A DNA stretch of 64,000 nucleotides from Zanthoxylum bungeanum. Its lineage: Eukaryota > Streptophyta > Magnoliopsida > Sapindales > Rutaceae. Of the stretch, positions 1 to 11,867 are shown piece after piece. The stretch is from assembly GCA_019454045.1 (NCBI GenBank), contig SKCR01021139.1, positions 83,456-147,455 of the forward strand. Direction: 5' to 3'. Under the pieces are notes generated by a model. That model ran no database searches and was not told where the DNA came from. It was given only the letters and a program-made list of their open reading frames with translations. A program made the translations under genes and the position numbers. How positions within the stretch are numbered: the stretch's first letter is position 1; each line of letters begins with the position of its first letter.

Positions 1-1783
1 TTTGCTTCCCTAAAGTCACGCCAAAATGGCTTTAAAACCAGTGAATATTTTTCTGTTTTGGGCGTGAGAGGAGAAAGAAAATGGAGAGAAAGAAATGTGT
101 GTTAAGTGTTAAATGTGTAAAAGACTTTTACTTATATATTTTCCAAAAATATATAACAATTACCATTTATTTTCTTTTTCAAAAATCAAAATAAAAGGTA
201 ATAGTCTCCCACCAAACAACATCAACTATTCCAACAACTACCATCACTCAAAGTGACTAGTTGTCTTTTCAATCAATCAATCAATCACATCAATCAATCA
301 CATCACTCAAAGTGACATTTGATTTGACGCTTGATGTGACGAATGATTTGACGCTTGATGCGACTTGCGTTGCCGCACTCGAATTCGAAATACGAATGCG
401 CTCGCAATCACACTCGGGCTCGGGTTCGCTAATTCCAAATTAACGATTTTTCCGTCGCGTCGTAATTAGATGATTACGCCTAGCGAATTCACTATTCACG
501 TCGCTAACGAATTAATTCTAAATTAATTCGTTCGCCCGAATTAAAATCTAATTTTAATTCCGCGTCGAAATCTAATTTCGTTTAATATATCGAATATATT
601 ATTTACCGATTAATTCCAAATTAATCGTTATCTCTCTCTAGACGATATTTTATCCTAGATAAAATATCTCCGTAATTAATCCTAGATTAATTTTCTCTCT
701 CTTCTATATAATCCCAGATTATTCAAGAGTGCGAGTGTGCGTCATCGGTGGATTATCGGGAAGCGACCCATGAGATCTCCGGATAAGTTGGCAGAAAATA
801 CGGTCGTCGGAGTATCCGAATCACGTACGTACCAAGTACTACGTTCTACCGATTTACGAGACAAGGTCGACTCCTAGCAAAGCACCAAGTCTACCCAATT
901 CTCCGGACATATCCATCTAAGAATATTAAGATCTGTATCAAGCGTAGTATACTATTGTATTGTATTGTGTATATCGGCCCAGTATCGGATAGTCACGTGC
1001 TAGGCCTGGGGCTGGATAAGTGTCTGCCCCGTACGAAGCACATGTCGGATGTCTGGTATCTAGTCTCTATAATCGGATATACATGACCTTGTCATAATAT
1101 CCCGATGGCCGCGCAGCACTTAAGAGCACTAATACCGTATCCAGCGTGACATCATCTCCACTATGACTGGAGTGATACTTCCGTCTTGACATCACATCCA
1201 ATGCACTACGATTCTCAATATACCCGGCATTGGCGTACACAGAACCGGTTAGAGTCCTAGACGACCTCAACTAAAGTATATCGATTATCGTAAGCATTAG
1301 CGATGTTAGTCTCAGGTTAAGACTATACACACCTACCTTGATTTTGGCCTCCCATAGACACATATTCATAATACCAATGGGATTCCGAGGGGTCTATCCA
1401 GAGCGAAGCTGTTTCCCGTACCATCGGTGAAACACGACCTCCTATCGCACTTGCATAAGTATCCAATACATATATATATGAGAACTATGCCGTTGTGCCC
1501 TCACAACGCACACAAGTGCAATACTAGCCTATTCCGCATTATCGATGTCCAGTCTCGATAATACTCCGGCTAGGGATATTTAATGATTAATCCTTCGTGG
1601 ACTGATACTGTCTCATATCATTCTCAATCCAGGAACTAATCATAGGGACCTCTCTTCATTTATATATCTAAGGTGATCTAATCACAAATGATGAGAGTGC
1701 AATTTCCTTGTCACATAGTTAATTTGCTACAACAACACAATGATCTATGCAAATAAAGACGCTATGGGTCATATTATCCAACA
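1..1783 (-). repeat. 3' LTR of Copia-1 (left end cut by window)
   Basis: Direct repeat of 7940-9724. It ends with CCAACA, the inverted partner of the TGTTGG that starts the other LTR at 7636. It is followed at once by the complement of a polypurine tract, which marks it as the 3' LTR of a minus-strand element. Short frames inside it recur in the other LTR and show no sign of being genes. Confidence 0.9.
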
Positions 1784-1796
1784 ATCTCCCACTTGG
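1784..1796 (-). other. Polypurine tract of Copia-1
   Basis: On the minus strand this reads CCAAGTGGGAGAT directly before the 3' LTR. The same tract sits at the same place in Copia-2 (11855) and Copia-3 (59790). It would prime plus-strand DNA synthesis. Confidence 0.75.
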
Positions 1797-4600
1797 CACA
1801 TAGCCAGTCACTCGAGTGTCTAACACCCGAACTATGTACGGTTCGCTCAAATTGCTGAGGAAAGGTTTTCATCAGCGGATTTGTATGATTATCGTTTGAC
1901 GCGATTTACACGGTCATCACATCGCCACGATGTATGATCCGAATGAATCAGATGATATAGAAGTATATATCTGGATCGTCGATGAGACCTTTAATTCCTT
2001 AGCCTGTGCTGACGCCTAGCTCAGCTGCTAACAGAACTATATCTAATCTAATTAGATTTATGTTCGATCCAAATGGCTTCTTTTGATGCCTCAGCTGCAG
2101 CAATAATCCGCATTTGTTGTTTATTCGGCAACAGTATCTTGCTCGGAAGATTTCCAGCTCACTGTCCCGTTATTCAAACTTTATAGTACCGCAGTATTTA
2201 ACTGTTTGGAAACTTGCAGCAGTGATCCCAGTCACTTCAAGTTCTCCTTCTCCATAGCTTTAGACAGCATCTTTAGTTCTCTAAGATACTAACAGATGTT
2301 CTTAACTTCAATCCAGTGACTATCACTTGGATTGATCCGATTGTGACTCCATATGCTCGAAGCATATGAGACACCCTATCAAGTACATTTTAAATGTACA
2401 ATTTCCCAGAGAGTGTTAACAACTCCAAATCTATCCCAGTAGATCTTTATTCCTTGAATAAAGGTTGTTACTCCCCAGAATTCTACGGAGAATTTCTATT
2501 AAAAGAATATCTATGAAAGCCAAGCTTTCACCAATTGTTTTATGGGAATTTCACTGTCAGTGCGCTCTCCCACTAACCTCCTTATATACACAAGAATTAT
2601 TTCGTTTTGAGTCAAATCATAAACCATTATGATTATTTCAAAACGGCAGTTCCAAGAACCTTATGCTTGCATTAATCCAAACATGGATTGAATAACCCGC
2701 AAACCTCGTTTGTTGGTTATACAAAATCGTCAGGATGTTGTAAACATCCTCCAAAGGTTTCCTTTTCAGGAAAGCGATTTTGATCTACAACTGACACATT
2801 TCATAAATGAAATACGCAGTTATCAACAAGCATTATCAAAATGGATTTACCATGGCAACAGGTAAAAGGTTGAACCGTTATTAACACAATGTTGATAACG
2901 ATACCTTTCCGTCAAAAGCCTAGCTTTGTACGTTGGTATGTTGCCTTCCATGTATGTCTTCCTTGAAGACGTTTAATGTACCAATAGGCACAATGCCTTG
3001 TGGTACAACAACTAGTATCCAAAATAGTTGTTATACATGGAATCCATTTCGGACTCATGGCACTTTTCCATAATAGGGAGTCGATACCTCGTATCACTTC
3101 CTCAAAACGTAGTCGGTGGATATACCTTCATAAGATTGACATCTTTATGAGGTTAGATCAGAAACCCATACCCTAGGTTGTTTTCTGACTCTATCCGATC
3201 TACTCAGTTCTTGTGTATTCGAAGATTAATGGTACAGATTCATTATAGATGAACTGTTCGTGTTCCATTAAGGACTTCGTGCCTAGAACAGTATTACTCT
3301 GATTTTCATCGAGTATCACTATCCTCCCACTTACCACTGCATATCGGTATTCCTCTCAGGAAAACCGCATGGTGAGCAACAATCACATTGTTCTCATGTG
3401 AGATTTATAAGTACTATACTTATGGTTTCCTTTAAGATAACCTTTATTGGCACTTATCCAATTTGGGTCTTTTAGTTTGGTATCATCCAAACGTTATGCC
3501 TGGCATACCCAAATTATTAGGAATGAGAAACCCTGTTTCTTTCCTGTTCATATCCTATATGATATCTGTCAAACAGATTTATATGGAACCTTATTCAAAA
3601 TAAGTTTTGCACTGTAGATACATATCCGTTGAAGGAAATGGTAGCTCAGAGCGACTCGTGATAAACCTTATCATGTCCAACAAAATTCGGTTTTTAGTTT
3701 GGACACACCGTCAAACTGACGTGTCTCGGGAGGAGTCCTCATCTGAAAGAATACTATACTCTTTCATGTATGTTTGAAACTTACTGCTTAAGTATTTTCC
3801 ATTACGGTCTTACCGTGACGGCATAATACTACAGTCGATCTGTTAATCTACTTCGTGTCGAAACCCTAATAGTTTCCGATCTGTGTTCTTCAAAAGAAAC
3901 ACATAACCATAACGTGATGTTACATCCGTTAAGGTCACGAAATATTCATGTTCACATCTAGCCTAGCTAGATATGGGCCCATTAACTTCACCATGAATAG
4001 GGCTAACAGATTGGTGGCCCTTATACTATTACCAAGTAAATAGTATTTTAGGTACTTTACCTAATAAACTAGATTCGCAGACTTTATTTGAATAGTCAAA
4101 TCAGTCCTAATACCCACTCTTCAAAAGTGTGGATATACGAGTCTCGTTAAATTGTGTCCTAGACAACAATGCCACAAATAAGTCTCTATTGATCAAATCA
4201 TTTGAGCTATTTATTTGTCATTATATATGTTTGAGATTTTATTTATATTCAAAATATAAATTCTGTTATTTACATCTAATGTATTTATCTCAGTATCATC
4301 TTTATATAATGAAACACTTAGTGTTCAAGAATATAAAGGTTTATCCGCAACGGATTAAACACTGATATAGAGATAATGTCTCTAGTCAAACTAGTTACAT
4401 TATAACAGTTCCTAATTTAAGTACATACCCGAAGGGTAGTTCCTAAACTTAGGTATCTACGGTCGAAACAGCAACTTTCGTCTCGTTTCCGATTCGCAGA
4501 GTAATCTCAGCTTGAAGTCAGTATCCCGCTCAAAGCAGATTCTGAACATCAATACATATATTTTATGTACCACACTAAGTATTTAAAATCTAATTTCAAT
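1797..4600 (-). pseudogene. Decayed Copia-1 pol (RNase H, RT, integrase, protease remnants)
   Basis: The stretch aligns in order with the better preserved pol of Copia-3 (59803-62850). RNase H-like sequence lies near 1800-2400, RT near 2440-3130, integrase near 3320-4110, and the protease/pre-integrase region near 4110-4600. Reading frames are broken everywhere; none exceeds about 80 codons. The segment that should encode the RT YVDD box is missing: near 2545-2560 the sequence jumps over roughly 50 bases present at 60750-60800. No functional enzyme can come from this copy. The assignment to copia rests on nucleotide similarity seen by eye, with long matching words such as the one around 2150. 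Confidence 0.8.
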
Positions 4601-5119
4601 ACTAGTAGTGAACATAACTTTGACAAATATTTTAAAGTTAGAGCCTCGCCCTTTCTTTAATTCCTTGGTGTCTGCCATATCCAAATGGTAGTTACTTTGG
4701 GATATGTCAATTATCTTTTCAATATTTCACAAACCTTTGGCCAAGCCTTGGGTTTGGGAATATTGAAACGATGTGCACCTTGTGCAACACGCCCAATTGC
4801 AAACTTTTGACTTTCACCCCCCTAAATAGTCAAATCAATTCTCTAAGAATTATTAATTGCAATTTAATACTTTTAAATCTAAAGATAGATTTATTGTCAA
4901 GTATATTAAATTAAGCACTAAAGTCATCATCATATAAATCTTCCAAAGATTTTATGCTCTACTTATTTGCTTAATTATGGGCCTAGTCATAATAAGTTAT
5001 TTTATCAAATAAATTAACCTATGATTTATTCCCAATATGAAAATTAAATCATTTAAAAAATTTAATCCAAGGATTAAATATTCAACTTTTCAATTCTTTC
5101 TTGATTTCAATAGTCCAAC

Positions 5120-5345
5120 TATTTAATCAATATAATAAGGTACTATTTATTATAATGATTACAATAATCCAATTATTTAATCAACTATAATTTTAATATT
5201 GATTACTATAATCCAATTATAAAATCAACTATCATTTAATTCAATTATATTGATTACTATAATCCAATTATAAAATCAACTATATATTGAATGAGTTTAT
5301 ATAGTCCAACTATATATATTTTTAAAACAACATAAAATATTAGTC
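5120..5345. repeat. AT-rich short direct repeats in Copia-1 leader
   Basis: A motif of about 34 bp of the form TTGATTACTATAATCCAATT followed by ATAAAATCAACTAT occurs about three times in imperfect tandem. A related word, agtccaactat, appears in the Copia-3 leader. Confidence 0.6.
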
Positions 5346-5527
5346 CAACTAATACTTTTATATATGACGAGTGATATTTGTTTGAGCGCGTATAGCGAGT
5401 ATTCGAACGAATGTTGCAAATTCAATACTTGCCTCCCACTATTTTTCGTCGAGCCTCTAACCCTCTGTCGAGTACTCGGGAAACCGTGTTTCCTAGTGGG
5501 CTAGGACCCCGTTAAATATCACACAAT

Positions 5528-5903
5528 CTTGACTTTGGCCAACAAATTGTATGATAATTAACTAAGTAGATCTCGAAGATCAATTGGATCTCATCCAACT
5601 CCTAGATCCGGTAGGTGGACATCCAAGTCCCAAACATATATCTTATATATGCCTATACATCGAATGTATACCCTAACCTTTTTCCTCTGAATCAACTAGG
5701 CCTTGGCTTTTGCACAACAAACCTAATGATCCCAGTCAAGCGCGGACCCATTGACCATGGAAGCTTCGTAATCAATGTCGTTGGACAAGAAGTGGTCTTG
5801 ACTTTGGCCAACAAACCACAACTTGGACAAGACACCAATATGGAACAAAGCTTCATGATTCAAACACATCTTCGACGGACAAGGGCTTGACTTTGGCCAA
5901 CAA
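5528..5903. repeat. Three copies of an 18-nt word in Copia-1 leader
   Basis: CTTGACTTTGGCCAACAA occurs exactly at 5528-5545, 5797-5814 and 5886-5903, with a degenerate form near 5700. Spacing is irregular, so it is not a simple tandem array. Confidence 0.7.
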
Positions 5904-7620
5904 CCCATGCCAATCTAGGATCTTGAGTAAGAATCACTCAATGGAAGGAAAAGACGCATGATATTTGATGAGGGCTTTTCGCGTGCAAATTGGCTACCAA
6001 TTTAATTATCTTTGTTAAGGTCTCATCATCATACACCCTAAACATGCATTCTAAACACATAATAAAGCGCATATGAAAATAAATAATAATGATATGCGGA
6101 TGGATACTTACACATTGATCCTAGATCAAATCTCTCCCTTTCTCACTCAAGCTAACACTTGTTTACTTCTACTCTACCCCTTACACTACACTTCTAAAGA
6201 AACCTCATATACATAGAGGGGAATAGGTGAGAAGAGAATACAAAGAGAATAGAGGTGATAAGGCTGGACTCGCAGGTCCAATTTAATAAATCAAATTTAT
6301 TACAACAATTTCTAAAATTGCCCACCCATCTAATATCCATCCGATATACATTATTCATTCAACACAACCACGTATTCACACACATAAGCATGCTATCAAT
6401 CAATCTAATCAAATTAATTAATCTGATAATTAAGTGATCATCCAATATTCAAACAACGATTTGATTTTGTTCGAGTCAAACTCGTTTTTGCGAATAAGTA
6501 CTCAAAATACGAATTCATGAATTAAATTAAACTACATTATTAAATCTAATTTAATATGTACTTAATACTAATTCACTATTTAATTCCAAATTAAATATCA
6601 CACACTTTATTTAATAAACCTTTTACGACTTAAATTCCAAATTTAATCGTAACGCGTCTCAAAGACCGATTAACGTCCAACGTCAATTCAACTAAAGTCC
6701 AATGGGCTTTTAATTGATTTCTTAAGGCGTGGACTTTTGTCAACTCGGGTCAAACCGATAACCAAAGTCCAATCCGGGATTTACCCCATAAGCCCATAAA
6801 TCAATCTTGGCCCATTAGGCCCAATTGAACTTTAAAGGTTCATTAGTTGCATTTGGGCTTTATGGTTAAGGTTTTGGGCCCAATGGATCCAATCCATTTG
6901 GCCTAAACCCAACTTGATAAAATCAAGCCCAATAGGCCCAATTACAACATTAATAGCCCAAATCCAATTTAAGGCCCAATTAATTAAATATACAAAATCC
7001 AATTTCATATTCAATTAACCTAAAGTGTATTACATGATTAATCAACTAAATCAATATTTCTAAAACACTAAATTAGTCCAATTAATCATACTTTACTTCA
7101 TTATTACATGTCCAACATATTAATGAAAAATCAAACCCATTAACCATGCTTAAAGTCTCGGCCAAGGAAGGTTATTTTGTCCGATTTGAATTCAATCCGA
7201 TTAATTACACAATCGACAACGTATTAACTTCCCGAATGATTTCATACACATCCAATGTTCATAAAATCAAAAATCCAAGACATTATTAGGGCATATCCAA
7301 TTCGGCCAAGGTAAGAATTTGGGGATTTTTGTTCAATTCAAAATTCAATCCAATTAATTTTAAATTAACATTATCCAACATGATTCTAACTTCATCCAAT
7401 GAATCAAAATCAAAAATTCCAAGAATTCCAAATTTCCATCACATTCGGCCAAGTGATAATTTTTGGGGAAAAATTATTCCAAATCAATTTTCAACAAATT
7501 GGTCCAACCAAAATGCAATTATACATGTTATAAGCATACTCAAACAATCAATTTATTCAAATCAAGCTCAACAAACATTTACCCAAATTTTAACCCTAAA
7601 AGTTTCATGCTTGAACCTAA

Positions 7621-7634
7621 GGCTCTTGATGCCA
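7621..7634 (-). other. Primer binding site of Copia-1
   Basis: On the minus strand this reads TGGCATCAAGAGCC, one base from the 5' LTR end at 7636. It resembles the usual plant copia site for initiator tRNA-Met (TGGTATCAGAGC), with one substitution and one inserted A. The sequence shows the site; the tRNA identity is inferred from the family. Confidence 0.7.
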
Positions 7635-7635
7635 T

Positions 7636-9724
7636 TGTTGGTTTAAATCTAGGTCCCAAGATCATACAAGTCATGAAAACATGCGTGAATACACCAATGG
7701 AGGTAGCGGAATACTCACATCGATCGGTTGAGTCGATTTGGAGACGTTTGAAGGCCAAAAACGCACTGCCGTGGCGCATGAACTGCAGCAGTCCACTGTC
7801 TCCAAAAACAGAAATTTGAGATGCGAAACGGAGCTTCTAGCTTCGTCGAACGGATCCCGGCTCATGGTCGAACCTCCCTACCACCTTCGCAAGACTCGTA
7901 GTGTGCTAGCACTTGAATTTTCACCATGAAAATTCACTCTTTGCTTCCCTAAAGTCACGCCAAAATGGCTTCAAAAACCAGTGAATATTTTTCTATTTTG
8001 GGCGTGAGAGGAGAAAGAAAATGGAGAGAAAGAAATGTGTGTTAAGTGTTAAATGTGTAAAAGACTTTTACTTATATATTTTCCAAAAATATATAACAAT
8101 TACCATTTATTTTCTTTTTCAAAAATCAAAATAAAAGGTAATAGTCTCCCACCAAACAACATCAACTATTCCAACAACTACCATCACTCAAAGTGACTAG
8201 TTGTCTTTTCAATCAATCAATCAATCACATCAATCAATCACATCACTCAAAGTGACATTTGATTTGACGCTTGATGTGACGAATGATTTGACGCTTGATG
8301 CGACTTGCGTTGCCGCACTCGAATTCGAAATACGAATGCGCTCGCAATCACACTCGGGCTCGGGTTCGCTAATTCCAAATTAACGATTTTTCCGTCGCGT
8401 CGTAATTAGATGATTACGCCTAGCGAATTCACTATTCACGTCGCTAACGAATTAATTCTAAATTAATTCGTTCGCCCGAATTAAAATCTAATTTTAATTC
8501 CGCGTCGAAATCTAATTTCGTTTAATATATCGAATATATTATTTACCGATTAATTCCAAATTAATCGTTATCTCTCTCTAGACGATATTTTATCCTAGAT
8601 AAAATATCTCCGTAATTAATCCTAGATTAATTTTCTCTCTCTTCTATATAATCCCAGATTATTCAAGAGTGCGAGTTGTGCGTCATCGGTGGATTATCGG
8701 GAAGCGACCCATGAGATCTCCGGATAAGTTGGCAGAAAATACGGTCGTCGGAGTATCCGAATCACGTACGTACCAAGTACTACGTTCTACCGATTTACGA
8801 GACAAGGTCGACTCCTAGCAAAGCACCAAGTCTACCCAATTCTCCGGACATATCCATCTAAGAATATTAAGATCTGTATCAAGCGTAGTATACTATTGTA
8901 TTGTATTGTGTATATCGGCCCAGTATCGGATAGTCACGTGCTAGGCCTGGGGCTGGATAAGTGTCTGCCCCGTACGAAGCACATGTCGGATGTCTGGTAT
9001 CTAGTCTCTATAATCGGATATACATGACCTTGTCATAATATCCCGATGGCCGCGCAGCACTTAAGAGCACTAATACCGTATCCAGCGTGACATCATCTCC
9101 ACTATGACTGGAGTGATACTTCCGTCTTGACATCACATCCAATGCACTACGATTCTCAATATACCCGGCATTGGCGTACACAGAACCGGTTAGAGTCCTA
9201 GACGACCTCAACTAAAGTATATCGATTATCGTAAGCATTAGCGATGTTAGTCTCAGGTTAAGACTATACACACCTACCTTGATTTTGGCCTCCCATAGAC
9301 ACATATTCATAATACCAATGGGATTCCGAGGGGTCTATCCAGAGCGAAGCTGTTTCCCGTACCATCGGTGAAACACGACCTCCTATCGCACTTGCATAAG
9401 TATCCAATACATATATATATGAGAACTATGCCGTTGTGCCCTCACAACGCACACAAGTGCAATACTAGCCTATTCCGCATTATTGATGTCCAGTCTCGAT
9501 AATACTCCGGCTAGGGATATTTAATGATTAATCATTCGTGGACTGATACTGTCTCATATCATTTTCAATCCAGGAACTAATCATAGGGACCTCTCTTCAT
9601 TTATATATCTAAGGTGATCTAATCACAAATGATGAGAGTGCAATTTCCTTGTCACATAGTTAATTTGCTACAACAACACAATGATCTGTGCAAATAGTGA
9701 CGCTATGGGTCATATTATCCAACA
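7636..9724 (-). repeat. 5' LTR of Copia-1 (2089 bp, complete)
   Basis: Bounded by TGTTGG and CCAACA. It is preceded on the left by the PBS and followed on the right by foreign DNA (plus-strand gag scrap). It differs from the left LTR by about ten changes. The target duplication cannot be tested because the left flank is outside the window; the right flank begins CTCAA. Confidence 0.9.
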
Positions 9725-9840
9725 CTCAATTCTCAAACAACAAGAAAAATTAACCGGGGAAAACTATGTTAAATGGAAAAGTGACATGAATGCTATTTTG
9801 GTCTGCGAAGACCTTGAATTTTTCCTAATAGAGGAATGTC
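9725..9840 (+). pseudogene. Copia-0: N-terminal copia gag fragment
   Basis: About 38 codons read on the plus strand, opposite to the neighbours, and contain the words KLTGENYVKWKSDMN and ILVCEDLEF. This pattern (a short lead, then LTGxNYxxWK and a VCEDLxFxLxEEC-like end) is typical of the N terminus of plant copia gag proteins. The scrap is cut on the left by the end of Copia-1 and on the right by the Copia-2 LTR. It is therefore the oldest layer seen here. No start codon of its own is preserved next to it. Too short for a lineage call. Confidence 0.6.
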
Positions 9841-11854
9841 TGTTGGGTTTTCTAGGTCAAATCAAGATCAAATCAAGCAATGAAATGTGCGAATACAACA
9901 AAGTAAAGTAGCGGAAATACTCACTTTGATCGGCTTTTGGATGCGATGAACACAAAAAAATTTCTTCATGAAGTTTCGGCCAAGCCCTTTGTTGTGCTCC
10001 ATGTGTTGATCTTCAAGCTCCAAGCTTTGAGTGTTGATTCCATGCTCATAGATGGGTTTCCCTATCACTTTTGAATGACCCTTTGATGTGCTAGCAATGG
10101 AGAAAATTGCAACAAAATTCCCCTTTTCATCTCCTTGTTGCTCTCGGTATTTGAAGAAAATTAGAGAGAAAAAATGGCTCAAAGCCGAGTGAGGGAGAGA
10201 GAAGAAAGAAGATGTGTGTTTTGTGTTTTTGGTACTTGGTTTTCTAAAAACATATACCAAAAGTGCTTACAAAATTTGGTAAAAGCTTTTCCAAAAAGCA
10301 AAAACCAATTTTGGAGGCAAAATGACATTGATTGCCCACAACCACCACCATCATGAATAGTGACTGGTTGTCAATCACCAAAAGGTGACTTGACATCCAT
10401 CACTAAAGTGATAGGTGATGTGACAAGCGATGTGACTTATGGCTGCACTTGATTCAAAAACGGAGTTGCCTCGCAAACACATTCCGGGCTCGGGTTCGTT
10501 AATTCCTAATTAACGAATTTTCCGTTGCGACGTAATTAAATCAAATTTAATTAAATAATTATGCCTAGCAAAATTACTATTTACGTCGCTAGCGAATTAA
10601 TTCCAAATTAATTCGTTTGCCCGAATTAAAATCCAATTTTAATTCCGCATCGAAATCTAATTTTGTATAATATATCGAATATATTATTTTATCAATTAAT
10701 TCTAAATTAATCGTTCTCTCTATTTTAAATAGTATTTTATCCCAGATAAAATATCTCCGTAATTAATCCTAGATTAATTTTCTCTCTCTTATAATTAATC
10801 CCAGATTAATTATGTCCGAGTCATATGTCATCGGTGAATCTTTGGGAAGCGACCCATGAGATCCCTGGATATGTTGGCAGTAAATCCGGTCGTCGGACTA
10901 TCCGAACACGTACTTACCTAGTACTATGTTTTTACCGATTTACAAGACATGGTTGGCTTCTAGCAAAGCACCGTGCCTACCCAATTCTCCAGAAATATTC
11001 TTAAAGGAATATGTAATCTATATCAGGCGTAGTATACGTAGTATTGCGTATTTCGATCCAGTATCGGATGTCACGTGCTAGGCCTGGGGCTGGAATTGTG
11101 TCTGCCCTATACGAAGCACATATCCGATCTCTGATAACTAGTCTCTATAATCGGATAAACATGACCTAGTCATATTATCCCGATAGCTGCAGCATACAAG
11201 AGTACCAGTTCCTTATCCTACGTGACCATCATCTCCATATGACTGAAGTGATACTTCCATCTTGACATCACACCCAATACACTACGATTCTCAATATACC
11301 CAGAAGAGGCGTACACAGAACCTATTAAAGCCCTGGACGACCAAAACCAAAGTATATTGATTGTTGCAAGCATTAACGATGTAAGTCTCAGGTTAAGACC
11401 AAATACACCTACCCTGATTCGAACTTCCATAGACACATAGTCATACTACCAATGGAATTCCGAGGGGTCTATCCAGAGCGAAGATGTTTTCGTACCATCG
11501 ATAAACACAACCTCCTATTACACTTGCATAAGTATCCAATACTTAAATATATGAGAATTATGCTGTTATGCTCCCACAACACGCACAAGTGCAATACTAG
11601 TCTATTTCACATTATCGATGTCCAGTCTCGATAATATTATGACTAGGGATATTTTAATGATTAAACCTTAGTGGATTAATACTGTCTCATATCTTTTTAA
11701 TCCGGAACTAATCATAAGGACTTTTATCATTTATGTATCTTGGTAATCTAATTACAAATGATAAAAGAGCAATTTCCTTTGTCACATAGTTAATTTGTAC
11801 AACAATACCATGTTCTATACAAATAGTGTTGCTATGGGTCATAATTGTCCAACA
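9841..11854 (-). repeat. 3' LTR of Copia-2
   Basis: Starts TGTTGG and ends CCAACA, directly followed by the PPT complement at 11855. It is clearly related to the Copia-1 LTR over its central and right parts but is much diverged, so it is a different subfamily. Its first 500 bases resemble the Copia-1 LTR only weakly. Confidence 0.85.
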
Positions 11855-11867
11855 ATCTCCCACTTGG
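11855..11867 (-). other. Polypurine tract of Copia-2
   Basis: Minus-strand CCAAGTGGGAGAT adjoining the 3' LTR, identical to that of Copia-1. Confidence 0.75.

Larger units (their letters stand above)
4601..7620 (-). other. Non-coding leader of Copia-1, no gag
   Basis: About 3 kb separate the protease remnant from the PBS. The segment at 5330-5515 matches the leader of Copia-3 (63830-64000), including the CCTCCCACTATTTT block, but no gag counterpart of 63186-63748 is recognisable. The rest is AT-rich, with direct repeats at 5120-5345 and 5528-5903 and a cluster of GGCCCA/GCCCAA words at 6700-6990. I see no gene in it. The frames of 100-120 codons near 7330-7820 run across the LTR border and look accidental. 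Confidence 0.6.
1..9724 (-). mobile_element. Copia-1: Ty1-copia-type LTR retrotransposon, young LTRs, decayed interior
   Basis: Positions 1-1783 and 7940-9724 are near-identical direct repeats and flank a region with copia-like pol remnants read on the minus strand. The right LTR is complete (TGTTGG at 7636, CCAACA ending at 9724); about 304 bases of the left one lie outside the window. A PBS-like site adjoins the right LTR and a purine-rich tract adjoins the left LTR, which fixes the orientation. By eye I see about ten differences between the LTRs in roughly 1.78 kb, so insertion was recent. The interior has no long reading frame. I infer a non-autonomous element copied by enzymes of relatives. 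Confidence 0.88.

Noticed and set aside
7463..7929. Overlapping frames of 60-118 codons near the Copia-1 PBS
   Set aside because: They cross the LTR border in several frames on both strands and match no family.
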